NCBI RefSeq assembly: GCF_009905545.1
Contig: NZ_JAAALB010000001.1
Coordinates: 186,001 to 250,000, forward strand
Reading direction: 5' to 3'
From: Cellulophaga sp. BC115SP
GTDB lineage: Bacteria > Bacteroidota > Bacteroidia > Cytophagales > Spirosomataceae
DNA: 64,000 bases
The translations under genes were made by a program, and so were the position numbers. Shown one piece after another: positions 20,595-29,327 of the stretch (position 1 is the first letter of the stretch; each line of letters begins with the position of its first letter). The notes beneath the pieces are model-generated. The model did no database searches, was not told the DNA's origin, and saw only the letters and a list, made by a program, of their open reading frames with translations.

Positions 20595-22820
20595 ATGAAA
20601 AAATTACTTACGCTCTATATAGTTTGGTCTTCTATTCAAATTTATGCCCAAGAAATCTCTTTTAAGTATAACGACCAAGTAAAAATCCTTCAGAATGGAC
20701 AAAACCTTGTCAATGCTTTTGCTGGTGGTTTGAATGCACCACAATTTTCAACTTGTCAGCTCAATAACGATGGTCCCGAGGACTTAGTGGTTTATGATCG
20801 AACTGCTCAAAAAGTATTTACTTTTTTGGCTACTAAGAATACCTCTGGACAATATTATTGGCAATATGCTCCGCAATACGAAACGTTATTTCCTACGCTT
20901 CAAAACTGGATGTTGTTGGTAGATTATGACAAAGATGGTCGCAAAGATTTGTTCACACATTCATCGGCAGGTTTGAAATTATATCGCAATACCACCACAG
21001 CCGATAAGGTTTCATGGCAATTGATTGCAAGTCCTTTATATAGTATTGGTTTTTCAGGAAAAATCAACCTCAACGTAACCGCCACAGATATTCCTGCAAT
21101 TACAGATATTGATAATGATGGCGATATTGATGTATTGTTGTTTGATCCTTCTGGTGATTTTGTTGAATTTCATAGAAATAATGCCGTAGAAAAATATAAT
21201 GATCCTACCCGTCTTGAATTTGTAAAAATTGGTTATTGCTGGGGTGATTTTATCAAGCAACTATGTCAGGACTTTCAGTTTGGCATAGATTGTGGCGATA
21301 CTCCAGCAGGACAAAAAGCCACTGAACCCAGTGCTCAGAAAGTACTCCATTCGGGTAATGCCCTGCTCCTGCTCGACCTAAATGGCGACAATAAAAAAGA
21401 TGTACTATTTGGTCATATCACCTGTAACAACATAGCGTCTCTCATCAATCAAGGTACGCAGCAACGTGCCTCTTTCACTTCGGCTAGTTATGTATATCCA
21501 ACCAATACCACTGCCATCGATTTCCCTATATTTCCTGCGGTATATTTTGAGGATTTAGATTTTGATGGCATCAAAGACCTTGTGGCAGCACCCAACGGCT
21601 TTGATAGTGCCGAAAGAACTATTGATTTTCAACAATCCGTCTGGTTCTATAAAAACACTGGAAAAGATAACTTGCCCATCTGGAGTTATCAGGGGAAAAA
21701 TTTTCTCCAAAATACGATGCTTGATTTGGGTGAAAACACCTCTCCTGTTTTGGTCGATATTGACGGTGATGGCGACAAAGATTTGGTTATCGGATACAGC
21801 GGAAATATCACATCAACTGGAGTAAAGGCAGGTTTGGTTTTACTAGAAAATAAAGGCGATAATACTTTCGAAGTAAAAGATACCGATTATTTAGGAATCG
21901 TAAAATCTATGCAATTATTGGATATTCGCCCATTTGTCGCTGACATCAATGGTGACGGTATCGATGATTTGGGCTTTAGCTCCAACTCATCTAAAGGCAT
22001 GGAAATCAGATATATTCCAAACAAGGCTGCACGTAATCAAGCTTTTAATATTCAGTTGAGTAACGCGGTGTTATTGCCCACATTTACAGACTTTTTAGCT
22101 GGCGAATCTGTTACTTTTTTTGATTTTGATAAAGATGGTAAAATCGACATTTTGCACGGTACCTCACGTGGAAACATTCGCTTTATTCAAAATACAGGAA
22201 GTAATCAGTCGCCCAAATATGTGGTACAAAATGATAACCTAGGTAAGCTTCAGACGGATTACATTGCAGGAAATATATTTCTGACAACAGGCGATGTCAA
22301 TCTTGATGGAAAAACAGATTTGTTAGTAGGTAATCGTACCGGCAATATGAGTATTTATAGAAGTTTTCAGGAACAGAATATCAATCAATTTGTAGCAGAT
22401 ACTAGTCTGATATTCAATAGTTTTAGCAATAAGTCTGAAAATTTATTGATTGGAGGAAACGCCACGATTGCTATTGGTGATTTAGACAACGATTTGCTCC
22501 CTGATGTAATCGTAGGCACTAATACAGGAGGATTGAGGGTACTAAAAAATCTTACCAAAGTAGTTATCACAGGCACTGAGCAAGACCAAATTAGTCAGGT
22601 TTATCCTAATCCTACCAATAGGTATGTCTATGTAAAAATGACCGAAAATGCACAGGCAACATTAATTGATTTGAGCGGTCGTATTATCCAAAATACCAGA
22701 ATGTTACGTGCCAATACAGAGGAAGTATTTGACTTGCAGGGACTTCCTTCGGGCATGTATTTGCTCAAAATAGATACCAATAAAAAGTCCCAAACTGCCA
22801 AAATCATTTTAAGAAATTAG
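20595..22820 (+). CDS. secreted FG-GAP/VCBS-repeat protein with type IX sorting domain
   Basis: 741 residues. A signal peptide (MKKLLTLYIVWSSIQIYAQ) begins it. The body holds about seven FG-GAP/VCBS beta-propeller blades, each marked by a calcium-binding loop such as DYDKDGRKDL, DIDNDGDIDVL, DLNGDNKKDVL, DIDGDGDKDLV and DFDKDGKIDIL. The last 80 residues are a type A T9SS tail (QVYPNPTNRYVYVKM, then SGRIIQ and LPSGMYLLKI). The protein should cross the outer membrane by the type IX system and be surface-attached or released. The ligand is unknown. Confidence 0.92.
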   Translation: MKKLLTLYIVWSSIQIYAQEISFKYNDQVKILQNGQNLVNAFAGGLNAPQFSTCQLNNDGPEDLVVYDRTAQKVFTFLATKNTSGQYYWQYAPQYETLFPTLQNWMLLVDYDKDGRKDLFTHSSAGLKLYRNTTTADKVSWQLIASPLYSIGFSGKINLNVTATDIPAITDIDNDGDIDVLLFDPSGDFVEFHRNNAVEKYNDPTRLEFVKIGYCWGDFIKQLCQDFQFGIDCGDTPAGQKATEPSAQKVLHSGNALLLLDLNGDNKKDVLFGHITCNNIASLINQGTQQRASFTSASYVYPTNTTAIDFPIFPAVYFEDLDFDGIKDLVAAPNGFDSAERTIDFQQSVWFYKNTGKDNLPIWSYQGKNFLQNTMLDLGENTSPVLVDIDGDGDKDLVIGYSGNITSTGVKAGLVLLENKGDNTFEVKDTDYLGIVKSMQLLDIRPFVADINGDGIDDLGFSSNSSKGMEIRYIPNKAARNQAFNIQLSNAVLLPTFTDFLAGESVTFFDFDKDGKIDILHGTSRGNIRFIQNTGSNQSPKYVVQNDNLGKLQTDYIAGNIFLTTGDVNLDGKTDLLVGNRTGNMSIYRSFQEQNINQFVADTSLIFNSFSNKSENLLIGGNATIAIGDLDNDLLPDVIVGTNTGGLRVLKNLTKVVITGTEQDQISQVYPNPTNRYVYVKMTENAQATLIDLSGRIIQNTRMLRANTEEVFDLQGLPSGMYLLKIDTNKKSQTAKIILRN

Positions 22821-22829
22821 GACTAGCAT

Positions 22830-22930
22830 TGAGCTTTCAGCTTTGGGCAGTCGGCAAAGAATATTTCTCATAAATCAATAGAAGTTTTTTTGCCTAATGC
22901 CTAAGGCTTTTAGCTGGACAAAATTGAAGG
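22830..22930. repeat. GCCTAAGGCTTTTAGC dispersed repeat
   Basis: GAGCTTTCAGCTTTGGGCAG, later TTGCCTAATGCCTAAGGC. These are inverted arms of the same family as at 1, 18.9, 25.7 and 60.7 kb. It lies just after the T9SS protein gene. Confidence 0.55.
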
Positions 22931-22953
22931 TTCTAGTTCAAGTCTTAAGAGTT

Positions 22954-23000
22954 CATCAAAAAAGCGGTCGGGAATTATTTTTCTGACCGCTTTTTTGATG
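22954..23000. terminator. hairpin terminator after the T9SS protein gene
   Basis: A 16-bp stem, CATCAAAAAAGCGGTC / GACCGCTTTTTTGATG, with T and A tracts. It is of the same design as the hairpins at 10708 and 36571. It separates the T9SS gene from the ebo cluster. Confidence 0.75.
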
Positions 23001-23366
23001 AAATTAAGGAAATTACCCTACTTTCAAAGTCTGGGATGCTTCCTGTTTTTGCAAAAAAACTTATGACGAACACCCGAGGAAGTTTGTGCTAACCATTTTA
23101 TCTGGCTAATGTATTTATTTTCTCATAAAGAGACAATAATTGAATTATTTCTATTTAATTTTGTTTTAAATCATTTACTCGTACGTTTAAATAAATGGAG
23201 TAAACATTGATTATTGTCATAAATGATGTTTTTCCCTAAAAAACAAGACACCAAGCTGAATAGATGTTTTTATCTTTACAAAAAGAAAGAAAAGGATTTT
23301 GGTCAACCGAAATTTATCCATTTTGAGTAATCCCAAAGTCCAAAGTCATAAAACTATCCCAAAACG
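23001..23366 (+). other. leader region of the ebo cluster
   Basis: No gene. It should hold the promoter for eboA. TATCTTTA at 23271-23278 differs from the TAnnTTTG box by the last base and lacks a well-placed TTG, so it is only a weak candidate. An AAAGAAAGAAAAGG purine run follows at about 23280, well upstream of the ATG. No known riboswitch fold is evident. Confidence 0.35.
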
Positions 23367-24221
23367 ATGACGTCTATCCAACATATACTATTGAGTGCTA
23401 TTGAGGCCACAGCAAACGAAAAAGAATTAGAATGGGTAAAAACTAAGTCTAATTCTGATGTAAAAGCTATTCAAATAGCCTTTGTTTCAGCACCTAGGTT
23501 TATTCGCAAAGTAGCTATTCGTATCGACGAAAAAGTACTTCATGAGGCAGTGCCCGATTGGCAAATTGAAGAGTGGACGTTAGAACGATTAGTGCGTGTA
23601 TATCTCCTCTTACATATCCCAAGCGATCAGAGTGAAGAATATGTCAAAAATATTGAAACACTTTTTGATACTGCCGAAATCAACGAGTTAGTAGCTTTAT
23701 ACTCAGCATTGCCAGTGCTATCCTATCCAGAAAAATGGCTTTTTAGAGCCACAGAGGCTGTTCGCTCAAATATGGGTGTAGTTTTTGATGCCATCGGGTT
23801 TGGTAATCCTTACCCTTTTCTACATTTTTCAGAACTAGCATGGAATCAATTGGTGTTAAAATGTATTTTCAATGATAAGCCTATTCATTTAATTGTAGGA
23901 TTGGAAAAACGTGCCAACCGCAAACTTGCTGAAACTCTTTCAGACTTTGCCCATGAGCGCTGGGCTGCCGACCGCAAAGTACCTGCGCAGGTATGGCGTC
24001 TGGTGACCAATTTTATGAATGATACAATTTTGGCTGATTTAGATAAACTTTTTCAGTCAAATGACATCCAAAATCAAACAGCAGCAGCTTTGGTATGCTC
24101 CGAAACAACGTTTCCTGGCGCTGAGAGTTTGCTAGAAAATTACCCTCAATTAAGAGCTTCCGTGCAAAAAGGGCAATTGAGCTGGAAGCAATTGGAGGTT
24201 CATCAACTGTGTTATGTGTAG
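23367..24221 (+). CDS. eboA: EboA-domain protein
   Basis: 284 residues, no signal peptide or membrane segment. It is largely alpha-helical, with the conserved EboA block ALPVLSYPEKWLFRATEAVR followed by NMGVVFDAIGFGNPYP, FSELAWNQLVLKCIF and KLAETLSDFAHERWAA. The biochemical role of EboA is unknown; it always travels with the other ebo genes. Here it is the first of six collinear ebo genes and is separated from eboB by 250 bases that carry a MITE-like repeat. Identification rests on both the motif block and the unmistakable neighbours. Confidence 0.88.
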   Translation: MTSIQHILLSAIEATANEKELEWVKTKSNSDVKAIQIAFVSAPRFIRKVAIRIDEKVLHEAVPDWQIEEWTLERLVRVYLLLHIPSDQSEEYVKNIETLFDTAEINELVALYSALPVLSYPEKWLFRATEAVRSNMGVVFDAIGFGNPYPFLHFSELAWNQLVLKCIFNDKPIHLIVGLEKRANRKLAETLSDFAHERWAADRKVPAQVWRLVTNFMNDTILADLDKLFQSNDIQNQTAAALVCSETTFPGAESLLENYPQLRASVQKGQLSWKQLEVHQLCYV

Positions 24222-24289
24222 TGACTCAAAAGATAAGAAGGAAACGCCAATAACTCACTAACTCACTCATTTTCAATTTACCTGTAATA

Positions 24290-24448
24290 CTGCATAAAGG
24301 ATTTTATACGATTGCAGATTGAGGATCTTTGATTTCGGAAATAAGGTATAACACACTTTTTTACAACATATAACTTTAAAAAGTGGATTATATTTCCGAA
24401 ATCCAACATCCGATATCCCAAATAGATGGTGCTTACAATCCTTTGTAG
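24290..24448. repeat. MITE-like nested inverted repeat, copy 4 (inside ebo cluster)
   Basis: Outer ends GCATAAAGGATT and AATCCTTTGTAG are inverted. Inner arms are TTTGATTTCGGAAATAAGG and ATATTTCCGAAATCC. It occupies most of the spacer between eboA and eboB. Confidence 0.6.
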
Positions 24449-24471
24449 TCGACTAATTCACTCATTCGATT

Positions 24472-25491
24472 ATGTGTAATAAACATTCAGAAATACAACA
24501 AAACCCTTCGCACTTTGAAGGCTCGGCAGAGGAGAAAGTAACTGCACAACACGTGCAGGCCAATTTCATGGATTATATTAAGGATATGAAGTTTTTTGAC
24601 CCTCATATCCACATGACTTCACGTACGACCGACGACTACCAAGCCTTAGCCGACGCTGGTGTTGTAGCGATTATCGAACCTGCTTTTTGGTTGGGGCAAC
24701 CTCGCACAGGTTTGGCAACATTCAAAGATTACTTTAGTAGCCTTGTGGGTTGGGAAAGATTCCGTTCGTCGCAGTTTGGTATCAAACATTACTGCACGAT
24801 TGGGCTTAATTCTCGTGAAGCCAACAACGAACCCTTGGCAGAACAAGTCATGGAGATTTTGCCACTATATCTTTACAAAGAAGGCGTGGTTGGTGTTGGA
24901 GAAATTGGTTTTGATGACCAAACTCCCGCAGAAGAAAAGTATTATCGTTGGCAATTAGATTTAGCCAAAGAAGCTAATTTACCCGTACAAGTTCACACGC
25001 CACACCGCGATAAACGCAAAGGTACCGAACGTAGTATGGCTATTGCGCTCGAACATGGTATTGCACCCAATATGGTAATCATTGACCACAATAATGAGGA
25101 AACCGTAAAAAGTGTGCTCGATCAAGGTTTTTATGCAGCATTTACGATTTATCCATTTACCAAAATGGGTAACGAAAGAATGGTAGAAATTGTAAAACAG
25201 TATGGCTCAGAAAGAATCATGATTAATTCTGCTGCCGATTGGGGTATTAGCGACCCACTTGCCGTTGCCAAAACTGCTGCTTTGATGAAAATGAAAGGAA
25301 TTTCGGATCATGACATCAAAATGGTCACTTATCAAAACGCCATCGACGCTTTTGCTCAAAGTGGTCAAATCAATGTGGAGGATTTTGAGAACAATACGGT
25401 TATTGACCAAAGTAAAACTTTCAATGGAAATACCATTTTGAGAGGAGGACAGCAACCTCGTATCGATAAAAATGCGATAGTGATTAGATAG
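24472..25491 (+). CDS. eboB: EboB, TatD-type metal-dependent hydrolase
   Basis: 339 residues, soluble. It is an amidohydrolase/TatD-fold barrel: DPHIHM (His45, His47), VGEIGFD (Glu144), VQVHTPH (His175), VIIDHNN (His206) and NSAADWG (Asp256) supply a full metal-site set. The family hydrolyses phosphoester or amide-type bonds, but the substrate in ebo clusters is not known. The first 35 residues before MDYIKDMKFF are poorly conserved in character. An ATG at 24568 is a possible alternative start. Second gene of the cluster. Confidence 0.9.
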   Translation: MCNKHSEIQQNPSHFEGSAEEKVTAQHVQANFMDYIKDMKFFDPHIHMTSRTTDDYQALADAGVVAIIEPAFWLGQPRTGLATFKDYFSSLVGWERFRSSQFGIKHYCTIGLNSREANNEPLAEQVMEILPLYLYKEGVVGVGEIGFDDQTPAEEKYYRWQLDLAKEANLPVQVHTPHRDKRKGTERSMAIALEHGIAPNMVIIDHNNEETVKSVLDQGFYAAFTIYPFTKMGNERMVEIVKQYGSERIMINSAADWGISDPLAVAKTAALMKMKGISDHDIKMVTYQNAIDAFAQSGQINVEDFENNTVIDQSKTFNGNTILRGGQQPRIDKNAIVIR

Positions 25492-25574
25492 GTAGGAGTG
25501 ATGAATTGTATTTTAGGCATAAGGCAACAGGCACAAGGCAAAGAGTGTTAAATTGTTTTTTAGTAACGCTAGAT

Positions 25575-25745
25575 AGGTTTTTGCCGAATGCCCATAGCTG
25601 AAAGCCGAAAGCTCAAAAATTGAATTTTATTTTGCTTACTTACTAAGGTGCTGAGCATTATGCTAAATTTGAAAAGTATTTCTCATGAAATAACCAAAGC
25701 TTTTTGCCTGTAGCCTACGGCTTACAGCCTAAAGCGCATAAACCA
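25575..25745. repeat. GCCTACGGCTTACAGCC dispersed repeat inside ebo cluster
   Basis: TAGCTGAAAGCCGAAAGCTC, then GAATTTTATTTTGC, then GCCTGTAGCCTACGGCTTAC and CAGCCTAAAGCGC. The order and spacing recall the 170-bp unit at 60.7 kb read in reverse. It fills the spacer between eboB and eboC. Confidence 0.55.
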
Positions 25746-25777
25746 ATTCTCTATTTTTAACTTCTTTAATAGACAAA

Positions 25778-26659
25778 TTGAAACTTAAATATTATTTACA
25801 ACTCATGCGACCGGCGAATATGATAACGGCGGTCGCAGACATTTTGGCAGGTATGAGTATTGTACACTTTGTGTTTGACACAAACTATTTTCATGTACAA
25901 TCTGTTCTATACTTGTCTATATCCACTTTGGGTTTGTATGGCGGTGGCGTGGTATTCAACGACGTATTCGATGCCGAACTTGATGCCATTGAACGTCCCG
26001 AACGAGCGATTCCAAGCAAAAAAGTGACTCTTACTGAAGCTAGCATTTTAGGCAGTATTTTGTTACTAATCGGTGTGATTAGTGCCTATTTACAAAGCCC
26101 TTTAAGTGCAGTTTTTGCTATTATAACCGCTATTGCAGCTTTAGTTTATGACAAATGGGGAAAACATCATTCATTTTTAGGTCCCATCAACATGGGCCTA
26201 TGCAGAGGTTTTAACCTGTTACTTGGTATGAGTGTAATGCCAGAACAATGGCAAGATTTCCAATATTTAGCTATTATTCCTGTTATTTATATTGCCGCTA
26301 TTACAATGGTAAGTCGTGGCGAGGTGCACGGAGGAAGTAAAAATATCCTATACTTTGCCGCACTTTTATACCTGCTGGTAAGTTCGGCTCAGTTGTATGT
26401 ATCTTTTACAAGAGGAACACTTTGGTTAACAGCCATTTTGGTAGCAAGCCATCTTTACTTGATAGGAAAACCCTTATTCAAAGCTATTCAACATCCTATA
26501 GGTCCCAATATCGGAAAAGCCGTAAAAGCAGGCGTGTTATCATTAATCATAATGGATGCCGCTTGGGTGAGTTTATCAGGAAATATTGTTCAGACCTTAA
26601 TCGTTGTATTGCTTTTACCACTATCAATGCGTTTGGCAAAAATGTTTGCCGTAACGTGA
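25778..26659 (+). CDS. eboC: EboC, UbiA-family prenyltransferase-like membrane protein
   Basis: 293 residues starting with TTG. The first ATG is codon 10 and would remove part of the conserved YYLQLMRPANM opening, so TTG is preferred. There are about eight to nine transmembrane helices. The first Asp-rich motif is NDVFDAELD (N61, D62, D65, D69) and is followed by RPERAIPSK, as in UbiA enzymes. The second is reduced to YDKWGKHH (D125), with GPINMGLCRGFN after it. UbiA enzymes attach prenyl chains to aromatic or sugar acceptors; EboC's product is unknown. It is the only integral membrane protein of the cluster. Confidence 0.92.
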   Translation: MKLKYYLQLMRPANMITAVADILAGMSIVHFVFDTNYFHVQSVLYLSISTLGLYGGGVVFNDVFDAELDAIERPERAIPSKKVTLTEASILGSILLLIGVISAYLQSPLSAVFAIITAIAALVYDKWGKHHSFLGPINMGLCRGFNLLLGMSVMPEQWQDFQYLAIIPVIYIAAITMVSRGEVHGGSKNILYFAALLYLLVSSAQLYVSFTRGTLWLTAILVASHLYLIGKPLFKAIQHPIGPNIGKAVKAGVLSLIIMDAAWVSLSGNIVQTLIVVLLLPLSMRLAKMFAVT

Positions 26660-26700
26660 GTATGAATTGTGAATGGTGAGTTGGTATTAACGTTTTTTTT

Positions 26701-26804
26701 CGGATATCGGATTTTAGATTTCGGAAGTATAAGCTTCTATTTTTTGTGATAAATGAAGGTATTTTACTTTATTTCCGAAATCTGAAATCCCACATCTGAA
26801 ATTG
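26701..26804. repeat. MITE-like repeat, copy 5 (inverted, inside ebo cluster)
   Basis: CGGATATCGGATTTTAGATT then TTCGGAAG, and on the far side TTACTTTATTTCCGAAATC and TGAAATCCCACATCTG. It is the reverse orientation of copies 1 and 4. It lies between eboC and eboD. Confidence 0.6.
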
Positions 26805-26913
26805 TTTGAAATTCATCATTCACGGTTCATTACTAAAAATCACCACATGTTAATTGTATGACTTAGTGCTCGAAAGTATTCTTAGGCACTAAATGACTTA
26901 AAATCTTAATTCA

Positions 26914-28068
26914 ATGTCAGTTATTCAGCAATCTTTTCAGGTACAATTTTCTTATAATATCCAATTTACTAAAAACTTATTTGCGCCTGAAAACTCATTA
27001 TTGATAGATTTTCTCCGTAATTACGGCAGTCCAACCTTCAAAAAGAAAATACTTTTTCTCATCGACGAAGGCGTTGCTGAGGCACATCCTTACTTGCAAG
27101 ATGCCATTCGAAATTATTTTGCAACACAAGATGCCATCGAACTAGCTTCAGATATTTTGGTATTGCCAGGAGGGGAAATTGTCAAAAATCAACCAAGTTA
27201 TTTCGATCAAGCACTTGAAGCAATTGATACTTATGGCATAGACCGCCATTCGTTTGTGGCTGCTATAGGTGGTGGTGCATTTTTGGACATGACAGGCTAC
27301 GCTTCGGCAGTGGCACACCGTGGGGTCAAGCATATCCGTATCCCAACTACGGTTTTATCTCAAAATGATTCGGGAGTTGGCGTAAAAAACGGGATTAATT
27401 ATATCGGAAAAAAGAACTTCTTAGGCACATTTGCTCCACCAGTAGCGGTCTTCAATGATAGTAATTTCTTGACTACCCTCAACGACCGTGATTGGCGTTC
27501 GGGCATTGCAGAAGCCGTTAAAGTAGCCTTAATCAAGGACTTGAAGTTTTTCACATGGCTCGAAGAGCATGCGTTTGCTTTGGCAAATCGTGATGAAGAC
27601 GCCATGTATCAGCATATTTTCCGTTGTGCCGAATTGCACGTCCAACATATCTCTAGTGGCGACCCATTTGAAAGTGGTTCGGCAAGACCTTTGGATTTTG
27701 GGCATTGGGCTGCGCATAAATTAGAATATCTTACCAATTTTAGTATTCGTCACGGCGAAGCTGTTGCAATTGGTATTGCCTTAGATTCTGTTTATTCGCA
27801 TCTTAAAGGTGATTTAACCGAAAATGATTTACAAAGAATCATTACGCTTTTACAAAATTTAGGCTTTGAGCTATATCACCCTGCCTTAGCAGAAAATGAT
27901 AAAATCAATCTTTGGAAAGGCTTAAATGAATTTAGAGAACATCTTGGTGGTCAATTAACCATTACTTTGTTAAAAGCATTAGGCAAAGGTGAAGAAGTTC
28001 ACGAGATAGATTTTGAATTAGTAAAACAAGCCGTAGATTATTTGGCATCGAAGGTTTGTGTATTTTAA
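26914..28068 (+). CDS. eboD: EboD, dehydroquinate-synthase-like sugar phosphate cyclase
   Basis: 384 residues. The NAD site reads AIGGGAFLDMTGY (D125) and the metal ligands are Glu200 (GIAEAVKVALIKD), His264 (LDFGHWAAHKLEY) and His280 (RHGEAVAIG), so catalysis looks intact. The loops differ from AroB: QNDSGVGVKNGINYIGKKNF and LDFGHWAAHK replace the usual DSSVGGK and LNxGHTxGHA. That makes a non-shikimate cyclase activity (as in valiolone-type synthases) likely by inference. Substrate unknown. eboE follows after 29 bases, so eboD-F look like one tight transcript. Confidence 0.93.
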   Translation: MSVIQQSFQVQFSYNIQFTKNLFAPENSLLIDFLRNYGSPTFKKKILFLIDEGVAEAHPYLQDAIRNYFATQDAIELASDILVLPGGEIVKNQPSYFDQALEAIDTYGIDRHSFVAAIGGGAFLDMTGYASAVAHRGVKHIRIPTTVLSQNDSGVGVKNGINYIGKKNFLGTFAPPVAVFNDSNFLTTLNDRDWRSGIAEAVKVALIKDLKFFTWLEEHAFALANRDEDAMYQHIFRCAELHVQHISSGDPFESGSARPLDFGHWAAHKLEYLTNFSIRHGEAVAIGIALDSVYSHLKGDLTENDLQRIITLLQNLGFELYHPALAENDKINLWKGLNEFREHLGGQLTITLLKALGKGEEVHEIDFELVKQAVDYLASKVCVF

Positions 28069-28097
28069 GGCTTTTACGAAATTAACAATAAACTAGC

Positions 28098-29294
28098 ATG
28101 AAAACTCTCAATGGTCATTTGACTTATTGTAGCAATATCCATACAGGCGAAGATTGGCAACATCATTTTTCGGTACTTCAAAATAGTATTCCAGTAATCA
28201 AACAACAAGTGAGTCCCAACAGTCCGATGGGAATTGGCTTGCGTTTGGCAAATCAGGCGAGTATTGATTTAAGTCAAAAAGAAAACCTTGAAGCTTTCAA
28301 AAATTGGCTTTCCGAGCAAAATTGTTATGTATTCACGATGAATGGATTTCCTTATGGAGATTTTCATGAAGCTGTAGTAAAAGACCAAGTTCATGCACCT
28401 GACTGGACTACCACCAATCGTCGTGATTATACCATCCGAATGTTTGAAATTTTAGCAGATATTTTGCCAAACGATATACAAGAAGGTGGGATTTCGACCT
28501 CTCCTCTCTCCTATCGTTATTGGTGGGAAACGCCAGAAAAACTAGCTAAAGCCATTGCTATTTCTACGACTCATATCTTACAGGTTGTGGAGAAATTAGC
28601 TGAAATTCAGCAAGCAACAGGCAAAGTATTGCACTTGGATATAGAACCTGAACCAGATGGTATTCTTGAAAACTCGGCTGAGTTCATCGACTGGTATCAA
28701 CATATATTGTTGCCATCAGCAAAAGAGCACTTTAAAGATAAAAACCTAACAGACAAGCAAATAGAAGAACTCATTCATACACATGTTCAGCTATGTTATG
28801 ATATTTGTCATTTTGCGGTAAACTACGAAAAGCCTGAAGAAGCTTTGGCAAAACTAGAGCAATTAGGTATTAAAATTGGCAAATTTCAGGTTAGTTCAGC
28901 GATTCGAGTAGTATTTGATGAGCAAAAAGCGGAAAAACTCGCAGCTTTGGCACAATACAACGAACCAACCTATTTGCACCAAGTTGTTGCTTTAAAGGAG
29001 GATGGAAGTTTTGAAAAGTTCACAGACCTTGGCGATGCCTTAACCGCTGCTCAAACCGTATCGTATCAAGAATGGCGAGTACATTTCCACGTCCCTTTGT
29101 TTATCGAACATTATGGACTTTTGTCGTCTACCAGAAACGATATTGTTGAAACATTGGCTTTGCACAAACAAAAACCAGCCACTAATCATCTCGAAATCGA
29201 AACATACACTTGGGGAGTATTGCCCGCAGAAGTGCAAGCGCCTTTAAATGATTCTATCGTTCGAGAAATAGCATGGGTAAAAACCTTAGTCTAG
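28098..29294 (+). CDS. eboE: metabolite traffic protein EboE (TIM-barrel, xylose-isomerase-like)
   Basis: 398 residues, soluble. The barrel is similar to sugar-phosphate isomerases, with NGFPYGDFH, LHLDIEPEPDG, CYDICHFAVNYE, KFQVSSA, FHVPLF and HLEIETYTWGVLP. The acidic and histidine positions resemble a metal site. These blocks are diagnostic of EboE. The biochemical reaction is not established. It starts 29 bases after eboD and ends 33 bases before eboF, both consistent with co-transcription. Confidence 0.93.
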   Translation: MKTLNGHLTYCSNIHTGEDWQHHFSVLQNSIPVIKQQVSPNSPMGIGLRLANQASIDLSQKENLEAFKNWLSEQNCYVFTMNGFPYGDFHEAVVKDQVHAPDWTTTNRRDYTIRMFEILADILPNDIQEGGISTSPLSYRYWWETPEKLAKAIAISTTHILQVVEKLAEIQQATGKVLHLDIEPEPDGILENSAEFIDWYQHILLPSAKEHFKDKNLTDKQIEELIHTHVQLCYDICHFAVNYEKPEEALAKLEQLGIKIGKFQVSSAIRVVFDEQKAEKLAALAQYNEPTYLHQVVALKEDGSFEKFTDLGDALTAAQTVSYQEWRVHFHVPLFIEHYGLLSSTRNDIVETLALHKQKPATNHLEIETYTWGVLPAEVQAPLNDSIVREIAWVKTLV

Positions 29295-29327
29295 CCCTAA
29301 ACTTATTGCTCCCAATTTTGTAGAAAC

